64,000 nt of DNA from Flammeovirgaceae bacterium UBA4465 (GCA_905182375.1 CAJJBF010000009.1:417984-481983), one strand, 5' to 3'. Counted from the first letter of the stretch, positions 1-9,761 are shown. A program made the numbers and translations. The notes: a model not told the origin generated them from the letters alone.

Positions 1-785
1 CTCAAGAAAACCTATCAGTAATGACCTATAATATTAGATACGATAGTCCAAATGATGGTCTCGATCAATGGGATTATAGAAAAAAAATATTGACTGATCA
101 GATCCGATTTTATCACCCTGATGTCATAGGTATTCAAGAAGGCCTTTTGCACCAAATTGAATATATTAAGGACGCTTTAAAGAATTATGAATATCTAGGC
201 GTGGGCCGAGATGACGGGGGGGGGAAAGGAGAATATTGTGCCCTTTTTTATAAAAAAGAAATTCTAACACCTAAAGAAACGGGTACATTTTGGCTCTCCA
301 AAACACCCAAAATTCCGTCAAAAGATTGGGATGCAGCATTGCCAAGAATCTGTACTTATGCTCATTTTAGTACTGGTAAAAATGAGTTTTGGGTGTTCAA
401 TACCCATTTTGATCATTTGGGAATAACGGCTAGATTGGCCTCTTCGGAATTGATCCTCAACGAAATGGCACGGATCAATAAACAAAACCATCCTTCCATT
501 TTAATGGGTGATTTCAATGCCCTCGAGCAAGAGCCCCCCATTCAATGGATCACTCAACAATATCTTGATAGCCGGTATTCCACTCGCCATTTTTTTGGAG
601 GTACTTCTACTTTTAATGGATTTAATATCGCTCCCGAAGAAAATAGACGAATCGACTTTATTTTCCATAATGAACAACTCATTTCAACCAAAACTGCTAT
701 AATTTCGCAGTTAATTGAACAACATTATCCCTCAGATCATTTCCCCGTGATCTCATACTTTATTTTTGATGAATCAAAAAAATAA
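1..785 (+). CDS. Endonuclease/exonuclease/phosphatase family protein, 5' end cut by window
   Basis: Metal-dependent hydrolase of the DNase I-like (EEP) fold. Visible family motifs are the N-terminal MTYNIRYDS strand, the metal-binding glutamate in GIQEG, NTHFDH, the GDFNA box, RRIDFIF and the C-terminal SDHFPV histidine motif, so the whole catalytic core is present. Bacteroidota relatives of this size usually hydrolyse phosphodiesters or sugar phosphates; the substrate is unknown. The frame stays open upstream of the first ATG at 21 to the window edge, and relatives have residues before TYNIRY, so the true start and probably a signal peptide lie outside the window. A run of nine G (216-224) encodes three glycines. 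The stop lies 3 bases before the next gene, so the two are probably cotranscribed. Confidence 0.85.
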   Translation, partial: QENLSVMTYNIRYDSPNDGLDQWDYRKKILTDQIRFYHPDVIGIQEGLLHQIEYIKDALKNYEYLGVGRDDGGGKGEYCALFYKKEILTPKETGTFWLSKTPKIPSKDWDAALPRICTYAHFSTGKNEFWVFNTHFDHLGITARLASSELILNEMARINKQNHPSILMGDFNALEQEPPIQWITQQYLDSRYSTRHFFGGTSTFNGFNIAPEENRRIDFIFHNEQLISTKTAIISQLIEQHYPSDHFPVISYFIFDESKK

Positions 786-788
786 AAA

Positions 789-3725
789 ATGAATTTCGAA
801 GCGTTGCAAAAACAATTAACTGGGACCCTCCTTACCGATGAGGCAACGCGACGCATTTACGCCACAGATGCCTCCGCTTACAGAGAAATTCCCCAAGGGG
901 TGGCTATTCCCGCTAATGTGAAAGACATTAAATCATTAATCTTATTTGCTCAGCAACAGCAGACCAGTTTAATTCCAAGAACAGCAGGGACTTCTTTGGC
1001 AGGCCAAGTCGTAGGTGGTGGGATCATCGTAGATGTCTCCAAAGAGTTCAATAAAATCATAGAAATAAATGAAGAAGAGGGTTGGGCATGGGTAGAGCCT
1101 GGCATTGTTCGGGATGATCTAAATAAAAAATTAGCAGATCTAGGTTTGTTTTTTGCTCCTGAAACCTCCACGGCCAACAGAGCTATGATTGGAGGCATGA
1201 TTGGAAATAATTCGTGTGGTGCTAATTCCGTAGTTTATGGTAGTGTAAGAGAGCATTTACTTGAAGTCAAAACCCTATTATCTGATGGTACAGAAGCCTG
1301 TTTCGGGGCCCTTGATGAACATGGATTTTTGGCCCATTGCAATGGCTTAGATACCAGTGGAGACCTGCATACTCAAATCTACCTGGGCATCAGGAAAATG
1401 TTATCGGATAAAACAAATCAAGAACACATCTTGGCTGATTATCCTGACCCTAAAATACCAAGAAGAAATACCGGTTATGCGATTGACTTATTGTTGCGAC
1501 AAAAACCGTTTACTAAAGACAGCCAAGAAAAATTCAACTTTGCTAAACTGATCGCGGGTTCGGAAGGCACCTTGGCCTTTATTACGGCGGCAAAAATTAA
1601 GTTAAGTAAAATACCTCCGAATCATAAACGCCTCATTTGTATTCACAACCACACGATTAATGAGTCGCTTCAAGCCAATTTAATTGCCTTAAACTACCAT
1701 CCAATGGCTTGCGAACTGATGGATCACTACATCCTTGAAGCAACCAAACGAAATACCCTGTATTTGCAAAATAGATTTTTTGTACAAGGAGATCCCAAAG
1801 CAATTTTGGTCGTTGAACTCATTGCCGAATCAGAAGAAGAAGTGGAGGCCAATACCCTGGCACTGATCGCTGATTTGAAAGGGGCTCAGCTCGGATATGC
1901 TTTTCCAGTGATCAAAGGCCCTAATATTTCAAAAGTATGGGGACTACGCAAAGCAGGGTTAGGTCTCTTGTCAAATGTGGTAGGTGATGCTAAAGCTGCC
2001 CCTGTCGTTGAGGATACTGCGGTGCAAGTACAACAATTACCACAATACATTTCCGACTTTAACAAAATTTTATCAAAGCATAATTTATACAGCGTACATT
2101 ATGCCCATGCGGGTTCGGGCGAATTACATCTGAGGCCTATTCTGAACCTCAAGACCAAGGAAGGACAAAAACAATTTAGAACCATAGCAGAAGAAATTGC
2201 CACTTTGGTAAAATCCTATAATGGCTCCCTTTCTGGGGAACATGGCGATGGGAGACTTAGAGGTGAATTTATTCCACAGATACTTGGGGAGCATAATTAT
2301 CAACTCTGCAAGGATGTTAAAAACATGTGGGATCCCCATCATATTTTTAATCCCGGAAAAATTGTGAATGCGCCTCCGATGGATACGAATCTTCGTTTTT
2401 TACCTGATCAGCCCACACCCGTCTTTGATACCATGTATGATTTTAGTGAAAATCAAGGGATCGTAAGGGCTACAGAACTTTGTAATGGATCGGGTGACTG
2501 CAGGAAGACCGAACTGTCTGGAGGAACCATGTGTCCGAGCTATCAAGCTACCAAGGACGAAAAAGATACTACGCGGGCCAGAGCGAACATTTTGCGTGAA
2601 ATGTTAAGCAAAACAGATACGGTAAAACCTTTTTCAAGACCCGAAATAAAAGAAGTCTTGGATTTATGCCTCTCTTGTAAAGGCTGCAGTTCCGAGTGCC
2701 CTTCAAATGTAGATATGGCCAAACTAAAAGGTGAATGGCAGTATCAATACTATCAAGACAAAGGCATTCCATTAAGAAATCGACTTATAGGTAATTTTAC
2801 AATGGCCATGTCTTTAGCTTCAAAGATCCCTTGGGCTTATCAGCTGATTTTTTCTAATAAATTTTCTGGCGGGATCGCAAAGGCCATTGCTGGCTTTGCC
2901 TTTGAAAGATCTATGCCTCCATTGGGTAACCTAACTTTTAAAAAATGGCTTAAGATCCATTTCAAACCTCTAAATAATGGATCTAAAAAGATCTTATACT
3001 TGTTTTGCGATGAGTTTACTGAATATAATGATGTAGAAATTGGGCAAAAAGCCATGCTCCTCCTAGATCGATTGGGGTATCAAGTGAGACGCATAGACCA
3101 TCCAGAAAGTGGCCGCAGCTTTATGTCCAAAGGCATGCTCAAGGAAGCCAAGAAGTTAGCTGAAAAAAACGTTGCTTTATTTTCTGAAATCATCACTGAA
3201 GAAGTGCCTCTTGTGGGTATTGAGCCCTCCACTATTTTATCTTTTAGGGATGAATACCTCTCTTTGACCCGCGGTGCACTTCAAGAAAAAGCTAAAAAAT
3301 TAGCCAAGCATGTCATGACCATTGAAGAATTTATCAGTCATGAAATTGATAAAGGGCGTATCAAAGCCTCAAGCTTTAACGGAGATAAAAAATTGATTAA
3401 AGTGCATGGGCATTGTCATCAAAAATCTTTATCTTCTATGACCCCAACCAAAAAAATGCTCAGTCTTCCCTCGGGTCATGAAGTACACATGATTCCTTCG
3501 GGTTGCTGTGGAATGGCAGGATCTTTTGGGTATGAAAAAGAACATTATGCCCTGTCTATGAAAATTGGTGAATTGGTCTTATTTCCTACCGTCAGAGATC
3601 AACCTCAAAAAGTAGAAATCGCGGCGGCTGGTACCAGTTGTCGCCATCAAATCAAAGATGGCACGGGCAGGATTGCCAAACATCCCATAGCTATTCTATA
3701 TGACGCCTTGGTTCCTATGGATTGA
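789..3725 (+). CDS. FAD-binding oxidoreductase with Fe-S and CCG domains (D-lactate dehydrogenase-like, YdiJ type)
   Basis: Large flavin/iron-sulfur 2-hydroxyacid dehydrogenase of 978 residues. Order of domains: FAD-binding PCMH domain (about residues 40-270, with the PRTAGTSL and GNNSCGANS motifs), FAD-oxidase C-terminal domain (about 280-530, with GEHGDGR), a ferredoxin-like part with cysteines in CNGSGDC and CLSCKGCSSECP (about 565-640), and a CCG-type cysteine-rich region with HGHCHQKS, GCCGMAG and GTSCRHQ near the end. This fused layout is that of the YdiJ/Dld-type D-lactate or D-2-hydroxyacid dehydrogenases that pass electrons to the membrane quinone pool. The length is normal for the fused form and all cysteine motifs are intact. 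The exact hydroxyacid is not determined. It starts 3 bases after the upstream gene, and its 3' end overlaps the convergent gene by 11 bases. Confidence 0.9.
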   Translation: MNFEALQKQLTGTLLTDEATRRIYATDASAYREIPQGVAIPANVKDIKSLILFAQQQQTSLIPRTAGTSLAGQVVGGGIIVDVSKEFNKIIEINEEEGWAWVEPGIVRDDLNKKLADLGLFFAPETSTANRAMIGGMIGNNSCGANSVVYGSVREHLLEVKTLLSDGTEACFGALDEHGFLAHCNGLDTSGDLHTQIYLGIRKMLSDKTNQEHILADYPDPKIPRRNTGYAIDLLLRQKPFTKDSQEKFNFAKLIAGSEGTLAFITAAKIKLSKIPPNHKRLICIHNHTINESLQANLIALNYHPMACELMDHYILEATKRNTLYLQNRFFVQGDPKAILVVELIAESEEEVEANTLALIADLKGAQLGYAFPVIKGPNISKVWGLRKAGLGLLSNVVGDAKAAPVVEDTAVQVQQLPQYISDFNKILSKHNLYSVHYAHAGSGELHLRPILNLKTKEGQKQFRTIAEEIATLVKSYNGSLSGEHGDGRLRGEFIPQILGEHNYQLCKDVKNMWDPHHIFNPGKIVNAPPMDTNLRFLPDQPTPVFDTMYDFSENQGIVRATELCNGSGDCRKTELSGGTMCPSYQATKDEKDTTRARANILREMLSKTDTVKPFSRPEIKEVLDLCLSCKGCSSECPSNVDMAKLKGEWQYQYYQDKGIPLRNRLIGNFTMAMSLASKIPWAYQLIFSNKFSGGIAKAIAGFAFERSMPPLGNLTFKKWLKIHFKPLNNGSKKILYLFCDEFTEYNDVEIGQKAMLLLDRLGYQVRRIDHPESGRSFMSKGMLKEAKKLAEKNVALFSEIITEEVPLVGIEPSTILSFRDEYLSLTRGALQEKAKKLAKHVMTIEEFISHEIDKGRIKASSFNGDKKLIKVHGHCHQKSLSSMTPTKKMLSLPSGHEVHMIPSGCCGMAGSFGYEKEHYALSMKIGELVLFPTVRDQPQKVEIAAAGTSCRHQIKDGTGRIAKHPIAILYDALVPMD

Positions 3726-4404
3726 TAGAACTATTGAATTCAAGGAGTTCCTTTAAGTCTTTTTCAGACTTCAAGGAAAGCTTATTGCTTTTGATGAATT
3801 GACTCATCTCTTTGCTTTCTTCAAATAAGCCTGTTACTGATTTTTTATTTAATTTGAACCTGGACAACTTTTTTTCATTGATTAAAGCATAATAAGTGAA
3901 AAAAGATTCAAAACTAGTAAATAATTCAGTTTTACCGGGAGTCTCTACTGCTCTTTCTCTTTTTTCTATTCTAAAGTCTTTAAAAATAGTAAGATCATGG
4001 TCCTCATATATTAATACATAAAATTTATTAGGCACTTCAGGGTTTAATCCATAAATAAAGACCGTAGTATCCGACATCGTATTGGCATAATATCGATCAT
4101 ACTTTTGAGTTATAAATTCAAAACTTTCAAAGTATTTTTCTTCTAGTATGAAAGTTAAATCATCATGGAAGGCTTCAAATTGATGGGTATACCCATTGAA
4201 ATTCAAAGGAATATTATTGATTAATAGATTATTGTTGGTCAGTATTTTAGCTTCAATGAAAGTTTCAAATAGAAAAGGAGAACCTTTCACCTCTCCATAC
4301 CGATTGGCTTCAATAGGTTTTACATTTTCCCAAATAATCTTCTCATTTTGAGTGTATCCCACCAAAGGGAAAAGAAGCAATAAAGACACAAATAATCTCT
4401 GCAT
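3715..4404 (-). CDS. Hypothetical secreted protein
   Basis: A 229-residue protein with a clear N-terminal signal peptide (hydrophobic stretch LFVSLLLLFPLVGYTQ, cleavage probably after YTQ). No family is recognised. The mature part is polar, rich in Phe, Glu and Lys, and contains no visible catalytic motif. It lies alone on the minus strand between two plus-strand genes. Its last 11 bases overlap the end of the FAD oxidoreductase gene, giving a tail-to-tail arrangement with no terminator space. It faces the PQQ dehydrogenase gene across a 121-base divergent promoter region. It is likely periplasmic, or surface-exposed if lipidated elsewhere, but no lipobox cysteine is present. Confidence 0.6.
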   Translation of the reverse strand: MQRLFVSLLLLFPLVGYTQNEKIIWENVKPIEANRYGEVKGSPFLFETFIEAKILTNNNLLINNIPLNFNGYTHQFEAFHDDLTFILEEKYFESFEFITQKYDRYYANTMSDTTVFIYGLNPEVPNKFYVLIYEDHDLTIFKDFRIEKRERAVETPGKTELFTSFESFFTYYALINEKKLSRFKLNKKSVTGLFEESKEMSQFIKSNKLSLKSEKDLKELLEFNSSINP

Positions 4405-4486
4405 ATTATAAAGTTAGCTACCTATGAAGTTGCCATTTATTTGAGGCCCCTTCATGATGAAGTGATGTTTTGAAAAGTTGAAAAGC

Positions 4487-4505
4487 TTATCTTAGCTTAA
4501 GATAA
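4487..4505. promoter_or_regulatory. 19-bp inverted repeat upstream of the PQQ dehydrogenase gene
   Basis: Perfect 8-bp arms TTATCTTA and TAAGATAA separated by GCT, ending 20 bases before the ATG at 4526. It lies within the divergent intergenic region, so it could be an operator or a leader hairpin. Nothing else supports a function. Confidence 0.3.
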
Positions 4506-4525
4506 CAAAACAAAATTAAAATTAA

Positions 4526-5938
4526 ATGGTACACCTTAAATATGGCATGGCCTTTTTTATTTTTTTACTCATAACCAGTTGTTCCAAAAAAGAAGATAGG
4601 GTAGTCCCTAAAACTGATAAAGACAACGGTGGCCTTTTTTTACCAGACGGTTTTGGTGCTGTCGTGGTTATTGACAGCATTGGACCTACTCGACATTTAG
4701 CTGTTAACGATAATGGTGATATTTATGTTAAACTCCGCATACCCAATGGAGATAAAGGGAATATTGCCTTAAGAGATACCGATGGCGATGGCAAAGCTGA
4801 TATCATTCAAAGATTTGGTAAATATCGTAATGACGGTACTTTCGCGACCGAAATGCGAATCCACAATGGGTATTTGTACTTCAGCTCTGAACTTGTCATC
4901 TATCGACAAAAACTGACCCCCTTTAAATTAATTCCAGAAGGTAAGCCCGAAATTATTTTGGTCGATCGAGGTCCCATACGATGGCATAACGCCAAGTCAT
5001 TGGCTTTTGATAAAAAAGGTAATATGTACGTAACATTCAGTGGGATGACCAATGTGTGTGAAAATTGGAATACAGTTCCAGAAAATCAAACTCAAGGAGT
5101 CAAAGGATATTTTCCATGCCCTGAACTCCGAGGACTCGCAGGAATCTGGCGATTCGATGAAAATAAATTAAATCAAATTCAAACGGATGGTGAGCTTTAT
5201 GCGACCGGTATCAGGAGTATGGTCGCTATGTCTTGGAACCATCAGACGAATAGTTTGTTTGGACTCAATCATGGTAGAGATTATTTGCACGGTCATGACT
5301 CCGCAAATTATAGCCCATGGCAAAATGCGGTCCTTCCTGCTGAAGAATTCATGGAAATAGCCCTTCATGACAACTTCGGATGGCCCTATAGTTATTATGA
5401 TCCATTTAAAAATAAGCGTATGCAAGCACCTGAATATGGTGGTGATGGGGTTAAAGAGACCCAAAAATATAAAGATCCGATTTTAGCACTGCCCGCGCAT
5501 TGGGCACCAAACGATTTGCTCTTTTATACAGGAGACCAATTCCCTGAAAGATATAAAAACGGTGCATTTGTTGCATTACACGGATCCACCAACCGCGCAC
5601 CCTATCCACAAGCTGGATACTTAGTCGCTTTTATACCCTTTGAAAATGGTGCCCCAAAAGGTAAATGGGAAGTTTTTGCAGATGGTTTTGCAGGCATTGA
5701 TGTTATCCATCAAATGTCGGATGCGAAATACCGGCCTATGGGCTTATCACAAGGGCCTGATGGCTCACTCTATATCTCTGAATCTAAAAAAGGGAAAATA
5801 TGGCGAGTCATCTACGAAGATGAGCCCAGTCTCTTTGATCCCACCCAACTCTTGAATATGGAAAAAAGAAAACTAAGATCAAATATCAAAATACCCCATG
5901 AACAAGAGGACCTGTTGCCTATAAAAAATAAGAACTAG
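4526..5938 (+). CDS. PQQ-dependent sugar dehydrogenase / sorbosone dehydrogenase family lipoprotein
   Basis: A 470-residue exported lipoprotein (lipobox LLITSC, Cys about residue 19) with a six-bladed beta-propeller of the soluble glucose dehydrogenase / L-sorbosone dehydrogenase type. Supporting stretches are the first blades with DTDGDGKAD, the active-site-like RWHNAKSLAFD, GIRSMVAMSW with HGRDYL, FGWPYSYYD, and the late LPAHWAPN and GSTNRAPYP motifs followed by GLSQGPDGSLYISE. Family members oxidise aldoses or related alcohols in the periplasm using pyrroloquinoline quinone. Whether PQQ is made here cannot be seen. The gene stands alone with a divergent hypothetical gene upstream and a convergent flavoprotein gene downstream. 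Confidence 0.8.
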   Translation: MVHLKYGMAFFIFLLITSCSKKEDRVVPKTDKDNGGLFLPDGFGAVVVIDSIGPTRHLAVNDNGDIYVKLRIPNGDKGNIALRDTDGDGKADIIQRFGKYRNDGTFATEMRIHNGYLYFSSELVIYRQKLTPFKLIPEGKPEIILVDRGPIRWHNAKSLAFDKKGNMYVTFSGMTNVCENWNTVPENQTQGVKGYFPCPELRGLAGIWRFDENKLNQIQTDGELYATGIRSMVAMSWNHQTNSLFGLNHGRDYLHGHDSANYSPWQNAVLPAEEFMEIALHDNFGWPYSYYDPFKNKRMQAPEYGGDGVKETQKYKDPILALPAHWAPNDLLFYTGDQFPERYKNGAFVALHGSTNRAPYPQAGYLVAFIPFENGAPKGKWEVFADGFAGIDVIHQMSDAKYRPMGLSQGPDGSLYISESKKGKIWRVIYEDEPSLFDPTQLLNMEKRKLRSNIKIPHEQEDLLPIKNKN

Positions 5939-6009
5939 TAGTTTTAATTTTTTATAAAGCCCTTTATGGCTCCAAGGTGTCAAAGACCCTGGGCTATTAT
6001 TTAAAAAAG

Positions 6010-7578
6010 TTATTTGGGATAGAGCTGAGCCAAATGATCCATACATCGTTCACCATCCATTGCAGCAGAGACAATACCACCGGCATAACCAGCCCCCTCA
6101 CCACATGGAAATAATCTTTTGACCTCTTGGTGCTCACATGTCATTTTATCTCGAGGAATGCGTACCGGAGAAGAGGTTCTGCTCTCAATCCCAATAATTT
6201 GAGCTTCGTTGGTTAAGTATCCCTGCATTTTGCGCCCAAAGGAACGAAATCCCTGTTTCAGGCGCTCAGTAATAAATTTAGGTAAAATCGTACTCATATC
6301 TACTGATTCCAAACCTGGTTGGTAAGAAGATGCATTTAATAAGGGAGAATGAGTCCCCCGAATGAAATCTTCTAACCTTTGTGCTGGGGCCACTTGGCCC
6401 TTACCTACTGATTGCCAAGCCCTTTTTTCAACACTGGCTTGAAACTCCATCCCCGCCAAAGGCCCCAAAGAATGAAAGTCCTTTAAGTCTTGGTCTTCAA
6501 TAGCCACCACAATACCTGAATTAGCATATTTGCTGTCTCGTCTCGATGGGCTCATCCCATTTACTACAATCTCATCGGGTGATGTTGCAGCCGGAACTAT
6601 GAATCCACCAGGACACATACAAAATGAAAATACGCCTCTTTCTTTACCTGCCAATTTGGACTGATGTACCATTGAATAGCTAGCCGCAGGCAAAAACCCT
6701 CGCTCATTGGAGTGGTATTGAATCTGATCAATTTGTTCCTGTGGATGTTCTACCCGTACGCCCAAAGCAAAAGGTTTAGACTCTATCTTAATGTCTTGAT
6801 CTACACATAGATTAAAAATGTCTCTTGCTGAATGGCCCGTGGCTAAGATCACGCCTACTCCCCGATGTAATTGTCCTTCTTGGGTAACCACACCCACCAT
6901 CGATCCATCTTCGATAATAAACTTGTCCACTCGGGTATTAAAGCGAATCGTTCCTCCCAAGGCTTCAATAGTTTCACGGATTGCGGTAACAATTTTTGGG
7001 AGTTTATTCGTTCCAATATGCGGATGTGCTTCAAACAGAATGTCCTCAGGAGCACCATGTGCTACCAGTATCTCGAATATACGGCGCACGTTACCTCGCT
7101 TGGTGGCTCGGGTATACAGTTTACCATCCGAATACGTTCCTGCTCCTCCTTCACCAAAACAATAATTGCTCTCAGGATTTACAATTCCATTCTTGTTGAC
7201 ATCAGCAAGATCGCGTCGACGTCCTCTCACATCTTTGCCCCGTTCAATGACTATAGGTTGAAATCCTAAGGCAATGGCTTTTAAGGCTGCGAACAGCCCT
7301 GCCGGACCGGCACCCACGATAATGACTTTTGGTGCATTTGAAACGGTTTCTGTGGCTGGTTCGTACTCAACAAATTCATGATGCAATGGCACCGCTGAAA
7401 TCGTTAGGCTGATATTGACTTTTACTTTTAATTTTCGGGCATCAATAGAGCGGCGATCCACCAAGAAATACTGTTCATCACTGAGCCAACCCTTGCCCTT
7501 CAAAAAAGCACGTAAATTTTGATCATCCAGGGCGATCTCAGGACTCAGCACTAACTCAAATTTCCTGGAATCAGTCAA
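6010..7578 (-). CDS. FAD-dependent dehydrogenase (COG2509 family)
   Basis: A 522-residue cytosolic flavoprotein. The N-terminal 80 residues form the small alpha/beta domain typical of COG2509. It is followed by the dinucleotide-binding GAGPAGLFAALKA motif (about residue 90) and ERGKDVRGRRRD. Further marks are FGEGGAGTYSDGKLYTR, LATGHSARDIF, the VNGMSPSRRDSKYANSGIV segment and a C-terminal FAD motif GEGAGYAGGIVSAAMDG. This family is widespread and no specific substrate is established. The best start is TTG at 7578: no ATG occurs nearby, the frame is closed by a stop about 25 bases upstream, and the predicted N-terminus matches the family. It is monocistronic, with 102 bases upstream. Confidence 0.85.
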   Translation of the reverse strand: MTDSRKFELVLSPEIALDDQNLRAFLKGKGWLSDEQYFLVDRRSIDARKLKVKVNISLTISAVPLHHEFVEYEPATETVSNAPKVIIVGAGPAGLFAALKAIALGFQPIVIERGKDVRGRRRDLADVNKNGIVNPESNYCFGEGGAGTYSDGKLYTRATKRGNVRRIFEILVAHGAPEDILFEAHPHIGTNKLPKIVTAIRETIEALGGTIRFNTRVDKFIIEDGSMVGVVTQEGQLHRGVGVILATGHSARDIFNLCVDQDIKIESKPFALGVRVEHPQEQIDQIQYHSNERGFLPAASYSMVHQSKLAGKERGVFSFCMCPGGFIVPAATSPDEIVVNGMSPSRRDSKYANSGIVVAIEDQDLKDFHSLGPLAGMEFQASVEKRAWQSVGKGQVAPAQRLEDFIRGTHSPLLNASSYQPGLESVDMSTILPKFITERLKQGFRSFGRKMQGYLTNEAQIIGIESRTSSPVRIPRDKMTCEHQEVKRLFPCGEGAGYAGGIVSAAMDGERCMDHLAQLYPK

Positions 7579-7680
7579 ACGTAAAAAGTTTAAAGGCTTT
7601 GCTTAAACATAAGTCTAAGCTCTTAAATGTATGTATTTAGATTGGTAAACTTTAAATTCCGTCACCCTATTACGACCTCA

Positions 7681-8265
7681 CTATACGCCTACGGCCTCTA
7701 CCTCTTCTACCTCAGGAACCATCCGCTTCAGCAAATTTTCTATCCCTGATTTTAGTGTTAATGTAGAGCTTGGACAACCCGAACATGATCCTTGTAACAG
7801 TACCTTAACTTTACCCTCAGAAAATGAATCAAAGGTAATCGCACCCCCATCCATCTCGACGGCAGGCCGAATGTACTCATCCAATATTCCTTTAATTTTT
7901 ACTTCCAAATCAGTATCAGATGCTTCTACATGATGGTCCTCTTTGACCTCTTTTTCCGTTAAAATTTGCAACCCTGCTTCTAAATGGGATTTGATGATGG
8001 TAAGCACCTCGCCTTTGATTTCATACCAATCTGCTTCATCATCTTTAGTAACAGTAATGAAATTACTCATATAAAAAACACGCTTCACATAGGATTTTTC
8101 AAAAAGCTTGATCGCCAAAGGGGCTTCTTCTGCACTTTTTATATCTGGAAAATCTCTACTTACGCCCTCAGGCATGAGCATAAAATTGGCCACAAACTTT
8201 AATGAGTTGGGATTAGGGTTCGCCTCAGTATAAATATTTATAGGTGTTTTTACAGCTTCAGACAT
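7681..8265 (-). CDS. NifU-type Fe-S cluster scaffold protein
   Basis: A 194-residue Fe-S carrier with an N-terminal Nfu_N/Scaffold domain (about residues 1-95, beginning TEANPNPNSLKFV) and a C-terminal NifU domain (about 120-194). The cluster-binding CxxC is intact at Cys161 and Cys164 within GSCSGCPSS. Such proteins bind a [4Fe-4S] cluster between two subunits and pass it to apo-enzymes in the cytosol. The two-domain layout and length are standard for Bacteroidota. The gene appears to have its own promoter in the short region toward the symporter gene. Confidence 0.9.
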   Translation of the reverse strand: MSEAVKTPINIYTEANPNPNSLKFVANFMLMPEGVSRDFPDIKSAEEAPLAIKLFEKSYVKRVFYMSNFITVTKDDEADWYEIKGEVLTIIKSHLEAGLQILTEKEVKEDHHVEASDTDLEVKIKGILDEYIRPAVEMDGGAITFDSFSEGKVKVLLQGSCSGCPSSTLTLKSGIENLLKRMVPEVEEVEAVGV

Positions 8266-8285
8266 TTTTTTTTAAATTTAGAATA

Positions 8286-8321
8286 CAAAAATAAACCTCA
8301 TTGACTGAATAATTGGCAAAA
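8286..8321 (-). promoter_or_regulatory. Candidate Bacteroidota-type promoter of the nifU-like gene
   Basis: On the minus strand a TATTTTTG element (8286-8293) fits the Bacteroidota -7 consensus TAnnTTTG. It lies about 20 bases before the ATG at 8265. A TTTTG element (8317-8321) sits 23 bases upstream, slightly farther than the usual spacing of about 19-21. This is pattern matching only. Confidence 0.3.
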
Positions 8322-8349
8322 TGAACAATTCCTTTCAAAAAGATAGGCC

Positions 8350-9759
8350 TCAGCTATATTTTTCTAACTCACCTTCAGACTTTGCTATCAGGGTTGATAC
8401 AACCATGTCACCCGTCACATTCACGACCGTTCTACACATATCTAAAATACGATCTACCGGAAATATGATGGCCACCCATGCCGGATTTAATCCAACAGAT
8501 TGTAATACCATGATCATCATGATCAACCCGGCACTCGGTACCGCAGCTGAACCAATAGATGCTGCAGCCGCAGTAAATACAATGGTGAGTTGCTGAGCTA
8601 TGGTCAGGTCAATAAAATGGAGTTGTGCTAAAAACACAACGGCGACACCCTCAAACATGGAAGTTCCATCCATATTTACCGTTGCCCCAATGGGTAAAAC
8701 AAAGCTTGAAATAGACTTGGGTACACCGACATTTTCTTCGACGCATTCCATCGTTACGGGTAGGGTAGCGGCACTAGAACTCGTAGAAAAGGCTAAGAAT
8801 TGTGCCGGACTGATGTTCTTAAAAAAATCTTTAAAACTCATTTTAGAAACCAATGATTTTACAATCAAGGGATAAACTACAAAGGTTAATAAAAACAATC
8901 CGCTAAATAAAGTAAGCGAATAAGATCCCAGACCTTTAAAAATCTCAAATACTTCTTGGGGTGAATCTGCCATTTTTGCCACAACACCCGCCAACAGGCA
9001 AAAAACAAAAAAAGGTGCCGCCTTCATGACCAAATCCACCATTTTTAAAAAAATCGAATTCATTCCGTTGATCAAATTAATGATAGGTGCAGAAGCTTCC
9101 TCTGGGATAAGGACCAGGGTTATTCCAAAAAAAATGGCAAAGAAAATTACCTGAAGCATCAATCCATTTCCTGACAATGAGGCAAAAATATTATCAGGTA
9201 CCATCTCTACAATGAATTTTAAAGGAGAACTTTCCTTTTGAACCGCTACGGTCTTCATTTTCTTTTCCAAATCTAGCTTTGGTGAAGTGACTTGCTCAGC
9301 CGCTTGCGCCTCTGAAAGATAAGCCACGTATTTAGGATCAGAAAGAAAATTTAAGCCATCCTGGGTAGCACCAATATCATTCTCTTGCAGCCAAACCTCA
9401 TAAGAGAGTCTATTCTTGATGCGTTGCTCGTCATCTATGTGTGTGCCTGGCTTAACGATATTTACCAAGGTCAATCCAATACCCACCGCCAATAAAGTAG
9501 TCGTCATGTAGGCCAACAAGGTTTTCCATCCCAAGCGTCCTAATTTGGATACATCCTTCAGTCCGGAGACACCCCCAATGATCGAAAATAATACCAAAGG
9601 CACCGCTATAAATTTCAAAAGCCGAATAAAGATCATACCAAAAGGATCAATCCAACGAATGGTAAATTCATTCCACCCCATAAAGCTTGATAGAAAGGCC
9701 CACCCAATTCCTAGTACTAAACCTATGACTATTTTAACATGAATGGGTAATTTTTTCAT
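8350..9759 (-). CDS. Dicarboxylate/amino acid:cation symporter (DAACS family)
   Basis: A 469-residue inner-membrane secondary transporter of the GltP/DctA/EAAT fold. Hydrophobic segments run from the N-terminus. The first hairpin contains the serine-rich AFSTSSSAATLPVT motif. The seventh helix carries the ion-binding PIGATVNMDGTS sequence, and the second hairpin contains IGSAAVPSAGLIMM. These are the substrate- and sodium-binding elements of the family. It imports glutamate, aspartate or C4-dicarboxylates with Na+ or H+; the exact substrate is not predictable. A hydrophilic insert of about 70 residues follows the third helix, as in several Bacteroidota homologues. It follows aroC by only 2 bases, so aroC and this gene are probably in one transcript. 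Confidence 0.9.
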   Translation of the reverse strand: MKKLPIHVKIVIGLVLGIGWAFLSSFMGWNEFTIRWIDPFGMIFIRLLKFIAVPLVLFSIIGGVSGLKDVSKLGRLGWKTLLAYMTTTLLAVGIGLTLVNIVKPGTHIDDEQRIKNRLSYEVWLQENDIGATQDGLNFLSDPKYVAYLSEAQAAEQVTSPKLDLEKKMKTVAVQKESSPLKFIVEMVPDNIFASLSGNGLMLQVIFFAIFFGITLVLIPEEASAPIINLINGMNSIFLKMVDLVMKAAPFFVFCLLAGVVAKMADSPQEVFEIFKGLGSYSLTLFSGLFLLTFVVYPLIVKSLVSKMSFKDFFKNISPAQFLAFSTSSSAATLPVTMECVEENVGVPKSISSFVLPIGATVNMDGTSMFEGVAVVFLAQLHFIDLTIAQQLTIVFTAAAASIGSAAVPSAGLIMMIMVLQSVGLNPAWVAIIFPVDRILDMCRTVVNVTGDMVVSTLIAKSEGELEKYS

Positions 9760-9761
9760 AA

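Noticed and set aside
950-1198. Open frames on the opposite strand of conserved genes (many, e.g. inside the FAD oxidoreductase gene)
   Set aside because: They lie fully within well-supported genes, lack family motifs and signals, and follow from the codon pattern of the sense strand.
5939-6009. AGCCC/GGGCT stem between convergent genes as a terminator
   Set aside because: Only 5 paired bases with a long loop and no clear T-run; too weak to call.
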